From Wenzhouxiangella sp. (GTDB taxonomy: Bacteria; Pseudomonadota; Gammaproteobacteria; Xanthomonadales; Wenzhouxiangellaceae), in the NCBI GenBank assembly GCA_007119095.1, contig SKQI01000167.1, positions 1-21,705 of the forward strand: 21,705 nt of DNA, given 5' to 3'. The translations under genes were made by a program, and so were the position numbers. Of this stretch, positions 1 through 5,937 are shown piece by piece. The number at the start of each line of letters is the position of its first letter. Position 1 is the stretch's first letter. The notes beneath the pieces were generated by a model, which saw only the letters and a program-made list of their open reading frames with translations, made no database searches and was not told the origin of the DNA.

Positions 1-74
1 CCCTTGGCCTTGAGCTGTCGAACAAGTTCAAGGCCGATACCACGGTTGGCACCGGTAACCAGCGCAGTTTTCAT
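1..74 (-). CDS. Short-chain dehydrogenase/reductase, N-terminal fragment
   Basis: Only the first 24 or so codons lie in the window; the gene runs off the left edge. The visible peptide begins MKTALVTGANRGIGLELVRQ, with the TGxxxGIG nucleotide-binding glycine motif right at the N-terminus, as in classical SDR-family NAD(P)-dependent oxidoreductases. The start ATG (72-74 on the minus strand) is supported by an AAGGAGA-type ribosome binding site just upstream (about 82-88). Substrate cannot be judged from this fragment. It is transcribed away from the gene at 327, with a 252-bp divergent gap between. Confidence 0.85.
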   Translation of the reverse strand, partial: MKTALVTGANRGIGLELVRQLKAK

Positions 75-326
75 GATGAAGTCTCCTTGGTGAATGTCAT
101 CGAACAACAATTAAAACAGATGCACGCCAAAGCCGATGCATTCAAGGTCAGCGGTCGCCAAATATCGCAATATGCTAAGCTTTGCACGAGTGGGGCAGTC
201 GTGCGGAGCAAGTTGCAAACTCGCCCGCTCTCGGCGACCCCAACAAGACGGAATCAATGTCGATGCTGCCACGTCAGCCAGGCACTTGATCATCATTCAG
301 GGACCCGAAAACGCAAGGAAAGCGAC
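75..326. other. Divergent intergenic region, 252 bp
   Basis: This stretch separates the leftward SDR gene from the rightward secreted-protein gene, so it should hold both promoters. I see no convincing -35/-10 pair on either strand. It can be read open in the frame of the downstream gene from a GTG-type codon at 87, but that reading lacks a ribosome binding site and its translation does not look like protein. I treat it as non-coding. Confidence 0.5.
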
Positions 327-644
327 ATGGTCAGACAAGCCGTTGTGAAGCTGTTCTGGGGGATGGTTCTACTGGCGCTGGTGGCGCCGGCCATGGCCGA
401 CATTTTACTGATTGAAAAGGTGCGCGAGCGGATGTTGCGCGACCTGCCTGGCAATGGTCTCAGCATGACCGAGGTGGAGTCTCGCTACGGTGCCCCTCAG
501 GAGCGCCACGCGGCGGTCGGCGAGCCACCGATCACCCGCTGGGTGTACGACGATTACAGCGTTTATTTCGAACACCAACTCGTCATCGAAAGCGTGCTCC
601 ATCACGAAGCCGTTGTCAGGGAAACCCGTCGTCGGCAGGACTGA
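327..644 (+). CDS. Small exported protein of unknown function
   Basis: A 105-residue protein. Residues 1-24 form a clear signal peptide: basic MVRQAVVK, a hydrophobic core, then a likely signal peptidase I site after A-M-A (24/25). The mature part has LSMTEVESRYGAP (about 45-57) and ITRWVYDDYSVYFEHQLVIESVLH (about 69-92). The 'xMxxVxxxyGxP ... itrW.Y....vyFe...v...v' pattern resembles small periplasmic proteins of the BamE/SmpA-like style, but I cannot assign a function. The ATG at 327 has AAGGA at 314-318; the longer in-frame extension upstream was rejected. It ends 24 bp before aguA, so co-transcription is likely. Confidence 0.8.
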   Translation: MVRQAVVKLFWGMVLLALVAPAMADILLIEKVRERMLRDLPGNGLSMTEVESRYGAPQERHAAVGEPPITRWVYDDYSVYFEHQLVIESVLHHEAVVRETRRRQD

Positions 645-668
645 GTGGCGAACAACTGAAGCCGACGC

Positions 669-1658
669 ATGACTGAAGGTTATCCGCGCCTGCCGGCCGA
701 GTGGGCTCCGCAACACGCCACGCTGCTGGCCTGGCCATCGGCTGACGGCGACTGGGCAGACAAGCTGCCAACGATACGAGCCGAGTACTGCCAGTTTGTC
801 GAGACCCTGCTGCGCTTCCAGCCGGTCATCCTGCTGGTTCCGCCTGGCGACGCATCGGCAACCCAAGCCTTGCGCCCGCATGATGATCTGCACCTGGTCG
901 AGGTGCCCTACAACGACACGTGGTGCCGCGACTATGGTCCAATCATCCTGATCGAAAAAGGCCAGCGCCGGGCGATGGACTTTCTTTTCAACGGCTGGGG
1001 CGGCAAGTACCCGGCGTCTCTCGATAACCGGGTCAACACTCACCTGGCCCGCCACGCGCTGTTCAAGGACGTGAACTTTCGCCAGTCGCTGTTCGAGTTG
1101 GAAGGCGGAGCCATCGAATGCAATGGCCAGGGTCTGTTGCTGATCAACTGGCACTGCCTGCAGGCCCGGCATCCGCACATGGGCCGAGAGGCCATTGCTG
1201 ACGAGCTGCGCAGCCTGCTCCATGTTGATCGGGTGATTGGCATCGACATTCCCCCAATGCCCGGCGATGATACCGACGGCCATATTGATACCCTGGCTCG
1301 TTTCCTGCCGGAACAACGCATTGCCTTCCAGGACCTGGGCGAGGCCGAAAGAACCAGTACCTTGCGGGCCCAATTGGAAGCATTGAGAGACATGGAGGGC
1401 CATGCCTTCGATCTGCTGGCCCTGCCCTATCCCGAAGGCGCGGATCCTGATCTGCCGTCCAATTACGTCAATTTCCTGTTCGTCAACGGCGCCTGCCTGG
1501 TGCCTGCCTATGGCGTTGCCAATGATGAGCAGGCCCGCTTCTTGCTGGAGCGGGCCTTGCCCGAGCACGAGGTGATTCTGGTTCCGGCGCGCCAGATGAT
1601 CAGCCAGTTCGGCGGATTGCACTGTGCCAGCATGCATGTTCCGAGAGCACCGCTATGA
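669..1658 (+). CDS. aguA: Agmatine deiminase
   Basis: Converts agmatine to N-carbamoylputrescine plus ammonia, the first step of the arginine-decarboxylase route to putrescine; cytosolic. The 329-residue length fits the single-domain Porphyromonas-type peptidyl-arginine deiminase/agmatine deiminase family. Visible hallmarks are W-C-R-D-Y-G (85-90, with Asp88), the GGAIE segment (146-150), DDTDGHIDTLARF (200-212, with catalytic His205) and the C-terminal GGLHCASMHVPR holding the nucleophile Cys319. The ATG follows the upstream small gene by 24 bp; its ribosome binding site is weak. The stop overlaps the aguB start by 4 bp (ATGA), so the two are translationally coupled and act in sequence. No arginine decarboxylase gene is in the window, so the agmatine source is elsewhere. 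Confidence 0.95.
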   Translation: MTEGYPRLPAEWAPQHATLLAWPSADGDWADKLPTIRAEYCQFVETLLRFQPVILLVPPGDASATQALRPHDDLHLVEVPYNDTWCRDYGPIILIEKGQRRAMDFLFNGWGGKYPASLDNRVNTHLARHALFKDVNFRQSLFELEGGAIECNGQGLLLINWHCLQARHPHMGREAIADELRSLLHVDRVIGIDIPPMPGDDTDGHIDTLARFLPEQRIAFQDLGEAERTSTLRAQLEALRDMEGHAFDLLALPYPEGADPDLPSNYVNFLFVNGACLVPAYGVANDEQARFLLERALPEHEVILVPARQMISQFGGLHCASMHVPRAPL

Positions 1659-2539
1659 AACGAATTGTTCGCGTAGGACTGATCCAGCACGCCATGGGCC
1701 CGGACGCCGATGAAAATCGCAATATCTCGATGGAAGGCCTGGCCCGGGCCGTGGCCGACGGGGCCGAGCTGATCCTGTTGCCGGAGCTGCATGCCAACGA
1801 GTATTTCTGCAAGTATCAAGACCCCGACCTGTTTGAGCTGGCCGAAACTCTGGATGGCCCGACCCGCCATGCACTCACCGACGCAGCCCGTGAACACGGG
1901 GTTGTCGTGGTCGGCGGCATCTTCGAGCGTCGTGCGCCGGGACTGGCCCACAACACGGCCCTGGTCGTCGACAGCGACGGCTCGCTGGCCGGCATTTACC
2001 GGAAGATGCACATTCCGGACGATCCCGGCTACAACGAGAAGTTCTATTTCACTCCCGGCGACCTGGGATTCGAGCCAGTCCAGACCTCGATCGGCCGCTT
2101 GGGCGTCCTGGTCTGCTGGGACCAGTGGTACCCGGAAGCGGCTCGCCTGATGGCGATGGCGGGCGCCGAAATCCTGCTATATCCCACGGCCATTGGCAAG
2201 GATCCGGACGACAGCGAAGACGAACAACTGCGTCAGCTTGATGCCTGGCGCACCATCCAGCGCGGTCACGCCGTTGCCAACGGCCTGCCGGTGCTGGCCT
2301 GCAACCGGGTCGGCTTCGAACCGGATCGCTCCGGCGGCGGCTGCGATGCCGAATTCTGGGGCCATAGCTTTATCGCCGGGCCACAAGGAGAAATTATTGA
2401 TGAAGCCGGTACAGAAGCCGAGGTGCTGGTCGCCGATATCGACCTGGCCCGCGGTGAGCAGGTCCGGCGAATCTGGCCGTTTTTGCGCGACCGCCGGATC
2501 GATGCCTACGGCGATCTACTCAAGCGCTGGCGGGGCTAG
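1655..2539 (+). CDS. aguB: N-carbamoylputrescine amidase
   Basis: Hydrolyses N-carbamoylputrescine to putrescine, CO2 and ammonia, completing the pathway begun by aguA. It is a 294-residue carbon-nitrogen hydrolase (nitrilase superfamily). The catalytic triad is visible: Glu44 in LLPELHANEY, Lys117 in YRKMHIPDDPGYNEKFYFTPGD, and Cys154 in VLVCWDQWYPEAARLMA. The HIPDDPGYNEKFYF and CWDQWYPEAAR stretches are characteristic of the AguB branch rather than beta-ureidopropionase. The start ATG overlaps the aguA stop by 4 bp. The stop codon TAG at 2537-2539 shares the palindrome CTAG with the stop of the convergent oxidoreductase gene, so there is no intergenic terminator here. Confidence 0.95.
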   Translation: MKRIVRVGLIQHAMGPDADENRNISMEGLARAVADGAELILLPELHANEYFCKYQDPDLFELAETLDGPTRHALTDAAREHGVVVVGGIFERRAPGLAHNTALVVDSDGSLAGIYRKMHIPDDPGYNEKFYFTPGDLGFEPVQTSIGRLGVLVCWDQWYPEAARLMAMAGAEILLYPTAIGKDPDDSEDEQLRQLDAWRTIQRGHAVANGLPVLACNRVGFEPDRSGGGCDAEFWGHSFIAGPQGEIIDEAGTEAEVLVADIDLARGEQVRRIWPFLRDRRIDAYGDLLKRWRG

Positions 2540-3120
2540 CCGCCCTTCCGGCCCAGCTTTTCAACCTTGGCCAGCCAGCGCTGACGGCCTCTGCCCTCCT
2601 TGGCACCGGCCAGGCCAACGAAACAGTGCCGCACCGGCTTGATCCCGCAGAACTTCAGGATGTTCCGCTTCAGATACAAATAGCCGTGTGCGCCGAAGAA
2701 CCAGCGATACACCGGTCCCGGCATGCCCATAGTGACGATGACCCGGGCACTCTTGCCCTTAAGACGCTGACCGCCAAAACCTTCACGCGCCTCCTGATCG
2801 AAGGCAAACCCGGGCCGCAGCGTTTGTTCAAGGAACGCCTTGAGCATGGCCGGCATGGTGCCCATCCAAAGTGGAAACACGAATACCAGATGATCGGCAT
2901 CCAGTATGGCCTGCTGGGCTTTGGCGATATCCTCGGGCGGTGGCTGCTGCCACTCCTTTTCGCTTCGCAGGAATCCAAACTGAAGCCCTGACACCATCAG
3001 AGTCTCTACATGATGGCCCTGGCTGACCGCGCCGTCAGCGTAAGCTTCTGCCAAGGCCACGCAGTAGCGATCCGGGTTGGGGTCCGGATGAGCCTGGACA
3101 ACAAGGATTCGGCGTGTCAT
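2536..3120 (-). CDS. Flavodoxin-fold NAD(P)H oxidoreductase (quinone reductase/KefF/MdaB-like)
   Basis: A 194-residue protein from the ATG at 3120 (198 residues if the ATG at 3132 is used). Residues 1-25 (MTRRILVVQAHPDPNPDRYC) and the FMN-loop segment FVFPLWMGTMPAMLKAFLEQ (about 82-101) are typical of NQO1-like flavodoxin-fold NAD(P)H:quinone oxidoreductases. These proteins do two-electron reduction of quinones or act as regulators of Kef efflux. The GMPGPVYRWFFG stretch is also family-like. I prefer 3120 because the family starts just before the first beta strand, though neither start has a good ribosome binding site. Exact substrate is unknown. It is convergent with aguB (4-bp stop overlap) and divergent from purB. 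Confidence 0.85.
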   Translation of the reverse strand: MTRRILVVQAHPDPNPDRYCVALAEAYADGAVSQGHHVETLMVSGLQFGFLRSEKEWQQPPPEDIAKAQQAILDADHLVFVFPLWMGTMPAMLKAFLEQTLRPGFAFDQEAREGFGGQRLKGKSARVIVTMGMPGPVYRWFFGAHGYLYLKRNILKFCGIKPVRHCFVGLAGAKEGRGRQRWLAKVEKLGRKGG

Positions 3121-3179
3121 GTCAGCTATCATAATCGGCTGCCATTTTCCTGCATTTGACGCCGAACAAAATTTAGCCC

Positions 3180-4559
3180 ATGAACCTGAACGCGCTGACC
3201 GCCCTTTCCCCCCTGGACGGACGCTACGGCTCGCGCCTTGGCGGCCTCCAGTCCCTGTGCTCCGAAGCCGGCCTGATCAAGCGTCGGGTAGATGTGGAAG
3301 TCGCCTGGTTCAAGGCGCTGGCCGCGCACCCTGAGTTTGAGGCCCTGCCAGCCCTGTCTGAAACCGACCTGGCCTTTCTGGACAAACTGGCCGCCGATTT
3401 CGGCCCCGAGCAGGCCGCAGAGGTCAAGGCCATCGAAAGCCAGACCAACCATGACGTCAAGGCAGTCGAATACTGGCTCAAGCAGCAGATGGGCCAGCGT
3501 GAGTCACTCAAGCCCTACCTGGAGTTCGTCCACTTCGCCTGCACCTCTGAAGACATCAACAACCTGTCCTGGGCGCTGATCATCCAGGCCGCGCTGGAGC
3601 AGGAGCTGGATCCGCTGCTGGGACGCATTGATCAGACCCTGCAAGATATGGTTCTGGCCACGGCCGACTTAGCCATGCTGTCGCGCACCCATGGCCAGAC
3701 AGCGTCGCCCACGACACTCGGCAAGGAACTGGCCAACGTCGTCTTTCGACTTCGCCGCCAGCGCCGAGCGCTGAAACAGGTGGAACTCAGCGGCAAGATC
3801 AACGGCGCGGTCGGCAATTTCAATGCCCACATCTCAGCCTGCCCCGAGCTGGACTGGCCCGCCCTGTCGCGCCAGGTCGTCGAGGGCCTTGGCCTGGTCT
3901 GGAACCCCTACACCACGCAGATCGAACCGCACGACATGATCGCCGAGGTCGCCCACGCGCTGGTCAGGATCAATACCGTGTTGCTGGACTTCGCCCGCGA
4001 TGCCTGGGGTTATGTTTCGCTGGGCTATTTCCGCCAGAAACTGGTCGAGGGCGAAGTCGGTTCCTCGACCATGCCGCACAAGGTCAACCCGATTGACTTC
4101 GAAAACGGCGAAGGCAATCTTGGCCTGGCCAATGCTTTGCTCGAGCACCTGGCCGCCAAGCTGCCGGTGTCGCGCTGGCAGCGTGACCTGACCGATTCCA
4201 CCGTCCAGCGCAGCCTGGGCAGCGCTTTCGGCTACTGCGCCCTGGCCTGGGGCTCCATCCTGCGCGGCCTGGCCCGGATTGCGCCTGACCAGGCACGCCT
4301 GGCCCAGGATCTGGACCAGGCCTGGGAAGTCCTGGCCGAGCCAGTGCAGACGGTTATGCGCCTGCACGGCGTGCCGGAAGCTTACGAAAAGCTCAAGGCC
4401 CTGACCCGCGGCCAGGGCATTGATCGCGACAGCCTGCGGCGCTTTATCGAACAGCTCGATATTCCCGAAGCCGATCGCCAGCGCTTACTGGCCATGACAC
4501 CGCACAGCTATACCGGCAACGCCGCTGACATGGCCCGGGCCATCGTGCGCTACGTGTGA
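3180..4559 (+). CDS. purB: Adenylosuccinate lyase
   Basis: Fumarase/aspartase-superfamily homotetramer that cleaves SAICAR to AICAR and adenylosuccinate to AMP in purine synthesis. The 459-residue length and sequence match the E. coli-type PurB (456 residues). Visible active-site parts are TSEDINN (122-128), SRTHGQTASPTTLGKE (168-183) with the conserved His171, and the superfamily signature SSTMPHKVNPIDFENGEGN beginning at Ser294, with the catalytic serine at 294/295. The start ATG gives the expected MNLNALTALSPLDGRYG N-terminus; the ribosome binding site is poor. It lies 59 bp from the divergent oxidoreductase start and overlaps roxA by 4 bp. Confidence 0.97.
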   Translation: MNLNALTALSPLDGRYGSRLGGLQSLCSEAGLIKRRVDVEVAWFKALAAHPEFEALPALSETDLAFLDKLAADFGPEQAAEVKAIESQTNHDVKAVEYWLKQQMGQRESLKPYLEFVHFACTSEDINNLSWALIIQAALEQELDPLLGRIDQTLQDMVLATADLAMLSRTHGQTASPTTLGKELANVVFRLRRQRRALKQVELSGKINGAVGNFNAHISACPELDWPALSRQVVEGLGLVWNPYTTQIEPHDMIAEVAHALVRINTVLLDFARDAWGYVSLGYFRQKLVEGEVGSSTMPHKVNPIDFENGEGNLGLANALLEHLAAKLPVSRWQRDLTDSTVQRSLGSAFGYCALAWGSILRGLARIAPDQARLAQDLDQAWEVLAEPVQTVMRLHGVPEAYEKLKALTRGQGIDRDSLRRFIEQLDIPEADRQRLLAMTPHSYTGNAADMARAIVRYV

Positions 4560-5674
4560 TTGTTGACATTCTAGAAGGGTTTTCGCAGCCCCGTTTCCTG
4601 ACCGATTACTGGCAGAAGAAACCCTGCCTCATCAACAACTGGCTGCGACCGCAACCACTGCCGCTGACGGAGCTGCTGGGCCTGGCTGAAGCGCACGAAC
4701 TGCCCACTCGCCTGGTCAGCGGCAGCCAGCAGCGCTCCGACTGGCGACTTCAACAAGGTCCCCTGGCGATCGAGGATCTGCCCGCCGGTCAGACGGACTG
4801 GACCATCCTGGTCCAGGAAATGGACAAGGCCAGCCCTGCCGTCGCCAGCCTGCTTGACCAGTTCCGGTTCCTGCCCGATTGGGCGATCGACGACATCATG
4901 ATCAGCGATGCCGTCGACGGCGGCTCCGTTGGACCTCACGTGGATGCCTATGACGTATTCCTCGTCCAGGCGGGCGGGCGGCGGCGCTGGCAGCTGGCCG
5001 AAAACTTCGACCCGGCCACCGACGAGCGTTTCGAGCTCAAGCTGTTGAAGTCGTGGCAACCCGAGACGGAAATCATTGTTGGACCGGGGCAAGCCCTGTA
5101 CCTGCCGGCGGGTATCGCTCACCATGGCACCGCCATCGACCATTGCCAGACCTGGTCGGTCGGGCTGCGCACGCCGTCTGGCCCGGAGCTGATGTTTGCC
5201 CTGGCCGAGGCTTTGGCCATGGAAGGCACTGAGGGCCGTCGAATGTCCCTGTCCGGACTGGATGGCGAGATGCCGTCCAGACTAAACACCGATCAGATCG
5301 CCGATATCCGCGGTCTGCTGGCCGAAGCGATCGCCCTGGATGACACGACGCTGAGCCAACTCAGCGCCGCTTACTTGAGCCGCTGGCGCCTGTGGCAGGC
5401 TGACTCCGAACCGTTGGAAAGCGATCAGGTTTTGCAGTGGCTGCGGGACGGGGTTTCAGTACCTCTGGCACCCACGGCACGGCTGGCTCTGGCGGATGGT
5501 GACGATGGCCATGCCCTGTTCGTTAATGGCGAGGCTGTCGCCTGCACATCGAAAATGGCGGAAGTCCTGGCAAACGAACAACGGCTCGGGCCGGATTGGG
5601 CCGAGGTGCCGGAGGCGGTTGAGCAGCTTTGTGATGTAGATGCATTGACGATGCCTGAACGAATTAACGATTGA
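4556..5674 (+). CDS. roxA: Ribosomal protein L16 arginine hydroxylase (JmjC-type cupin)
   Basis: Fe(II)/2-oxoglutarate-dependent oxygenase of the YcfD/RoxA family, which in E. coli hydroxylates an arginine of ribosomal protein L16. The 372-residue length is that of the family. The N-terminal part has FLTDYWQKKPCLINN (14-28). The double-stranded beta-helix carries the metal triad His128-x-Asp130 in GPHVDAYDVFLVQAGGRRRW and His189 in LYLPAGIAHHG. The C-terminal third would be the dimerisation and winged-helix part. It starts with GTG at 4556, overlapping the purB stop as GTGA, which implies translational coupling; there is no separate promoter. The family identity is firm; the exact hydroxylated residue is inferred from the family. 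Confidence 0.88.
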   Translation: MIVDILEGFSQPRFLTDYWQKKPCLINNWLRPQPLPLTELLGLAEAHELPTRLVSGSQQRSDWRLQQGPLAIEDLPAGQTDWTILVQEMDKASPAVASLLDQFRFLPDWAIDDIMISDAVDGGSVGPHVDAYDVFLVQAGGRRRWQLAENFDPATDERFELKLLKSWQPETEIIVGPGQALYLPAGIAHHGTAIDHCQTWSVGLRTPSGPELMFALAEALAMEGTEGRRMSLSGLDGEMPSRLNTDQIADIRGLLAEAIALDDTTLSQLSAAYLSRWRLWQADSEPLESDQVLQWLRDGVSVPLAPTARLALADGDDGHALFVNGEAVACTSKMAEVLANEQRLGPDWAEVPEAVEQLCDVDALTMPERIND

Positions 5675-5683
5675 AAGACGGCC

Positions 5684-5704
5684 GAGGGGTTTGATCCCTC
5701 TTAT
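5684..5704 (+). terminator. Possible weak intrinsic terminator after roxA
   Basis: A GAGGG (5684-5688) / CCCTC (5696-5700) stem with a 7-nt loop is followed by TTAT. It sits 10 bp after the roxA stop. The stem is only 5 bp and the T run is short, so termination efficiency is doubtful. Confidence 0.3.
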
Positions 5705-5751
5705 GCTGGTGCCGATGGATTCAACATGGGCCCCGGCCACACGCGCTTGAC

Positions 5752-5844
5752 GGTTTCCGGTTTCCGGTTTCCGTCACCCCGTCACCCCGTCACCCCGTCA
5801 CCCCGTCACCCCTTCACCCCTTCACCCCTTCACCCCTTCACCCC
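5752..5844. repeat. Perfect compound tandem repeat: (GGTTTCC)3 (GTCACCCC)5 (TTCACCCC)4
   Basis: Read directly: three 7-bp GGTTTCC units (5752-5772) abut five 8-bp GTCACCCC units (5773-5812) and then four TTCACCCC units (5813-5844). All copies are perfect, with no spacer between classes. The two octamers differ only at the first base. The minus strand therefore carries nine GGGG runs spaced by exactly four bases (TGAA or TGAC), a classic G-quadruplex-capable pattern. The block ends 41 bp before the -10 box of the sucA promoter. Such simple repeats can change copy number by slipped-strand replication; a regulatory effect is inference only. Confidence 0.97.
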
Positions 5845-5860
5845 AAAACATCCCCGATCA

Positions 5861-5891
5861 CCGACAAAGCAGCGTCCCGCGCGGCTATAAT
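5861..5891 (+). promoter_or_regulatory. Probable sigma-70-type promoter of the sucAB-lpdA operon
   Basis: A perfect TATAAT box lies at 5886-5891. The best -35 match is CCGACA (5861-5866, four of six), with a 19-bp spacer, somewhat long. Transcription would start near 5898, giving a leader of about 40 nt before the ATG at 5938. It is the strongest promoter-like site in the window. The tandem repeat lies just upstream of the core promoter, about -55 to -145 relative to the predicted start. Confidence 0.5.
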
Positions 5892-5937
5892 CAACGGTTA
5901 TTCGTTGCATGGCCCCGAACACGGAGCTTCTCAATCC

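Larger units (their letters stand above)
5675..5937. other. Intergenic region upstream of the sucA operon, 263 bp
   Basis: No credible gene lies here. From left to right it holds a weak hairpin (5684-5700) behind roxA, about 50 bp of unremarkable sequence, a perfect tandem-repeat block (5752-5844), then A/C-rich sequence, a TATAAT promoter box (5886-5891) and the sucA leader with GGAG at 5923-5926. The sequence before sucA can be read open in the sucA frame from TTG 5905, but that extension is not family-like. Confidence 0.8.

Noticed and set aside
405..1637. Long open frame on the minus strand across aguA (410 codons)
   Set aside because: It is antisense to a gene with all agmatine deiminase motifs. 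Its translation is low in recognisable structure and has no ribosome binding site. It is a high-GC shadow.
3095..3135. purB promoter using TGGACA (3095-3100) and CATAAT (3130-3135)
   Set aside because: Each box resembles consensus, but the 29-bp spacing is far outside the usable range, so I did not call it. CATAAT or TATCAT (3127-3132) may still be a -10 box with a poor -35.
5752..5844. CRISPR array
   Set aside because: Units are 7-8 bp in direct tandem with no spacers, and no cas genes are nearby; it is a simple-sequence repeat.
5905..5937. TTG start that would add 11 residues to SucA
   Set aside because: No family-like sequence in the extension, and the ATG at 5938 has GGAG upstream. The predicted transcript start near 5898 would leave almost no leader.
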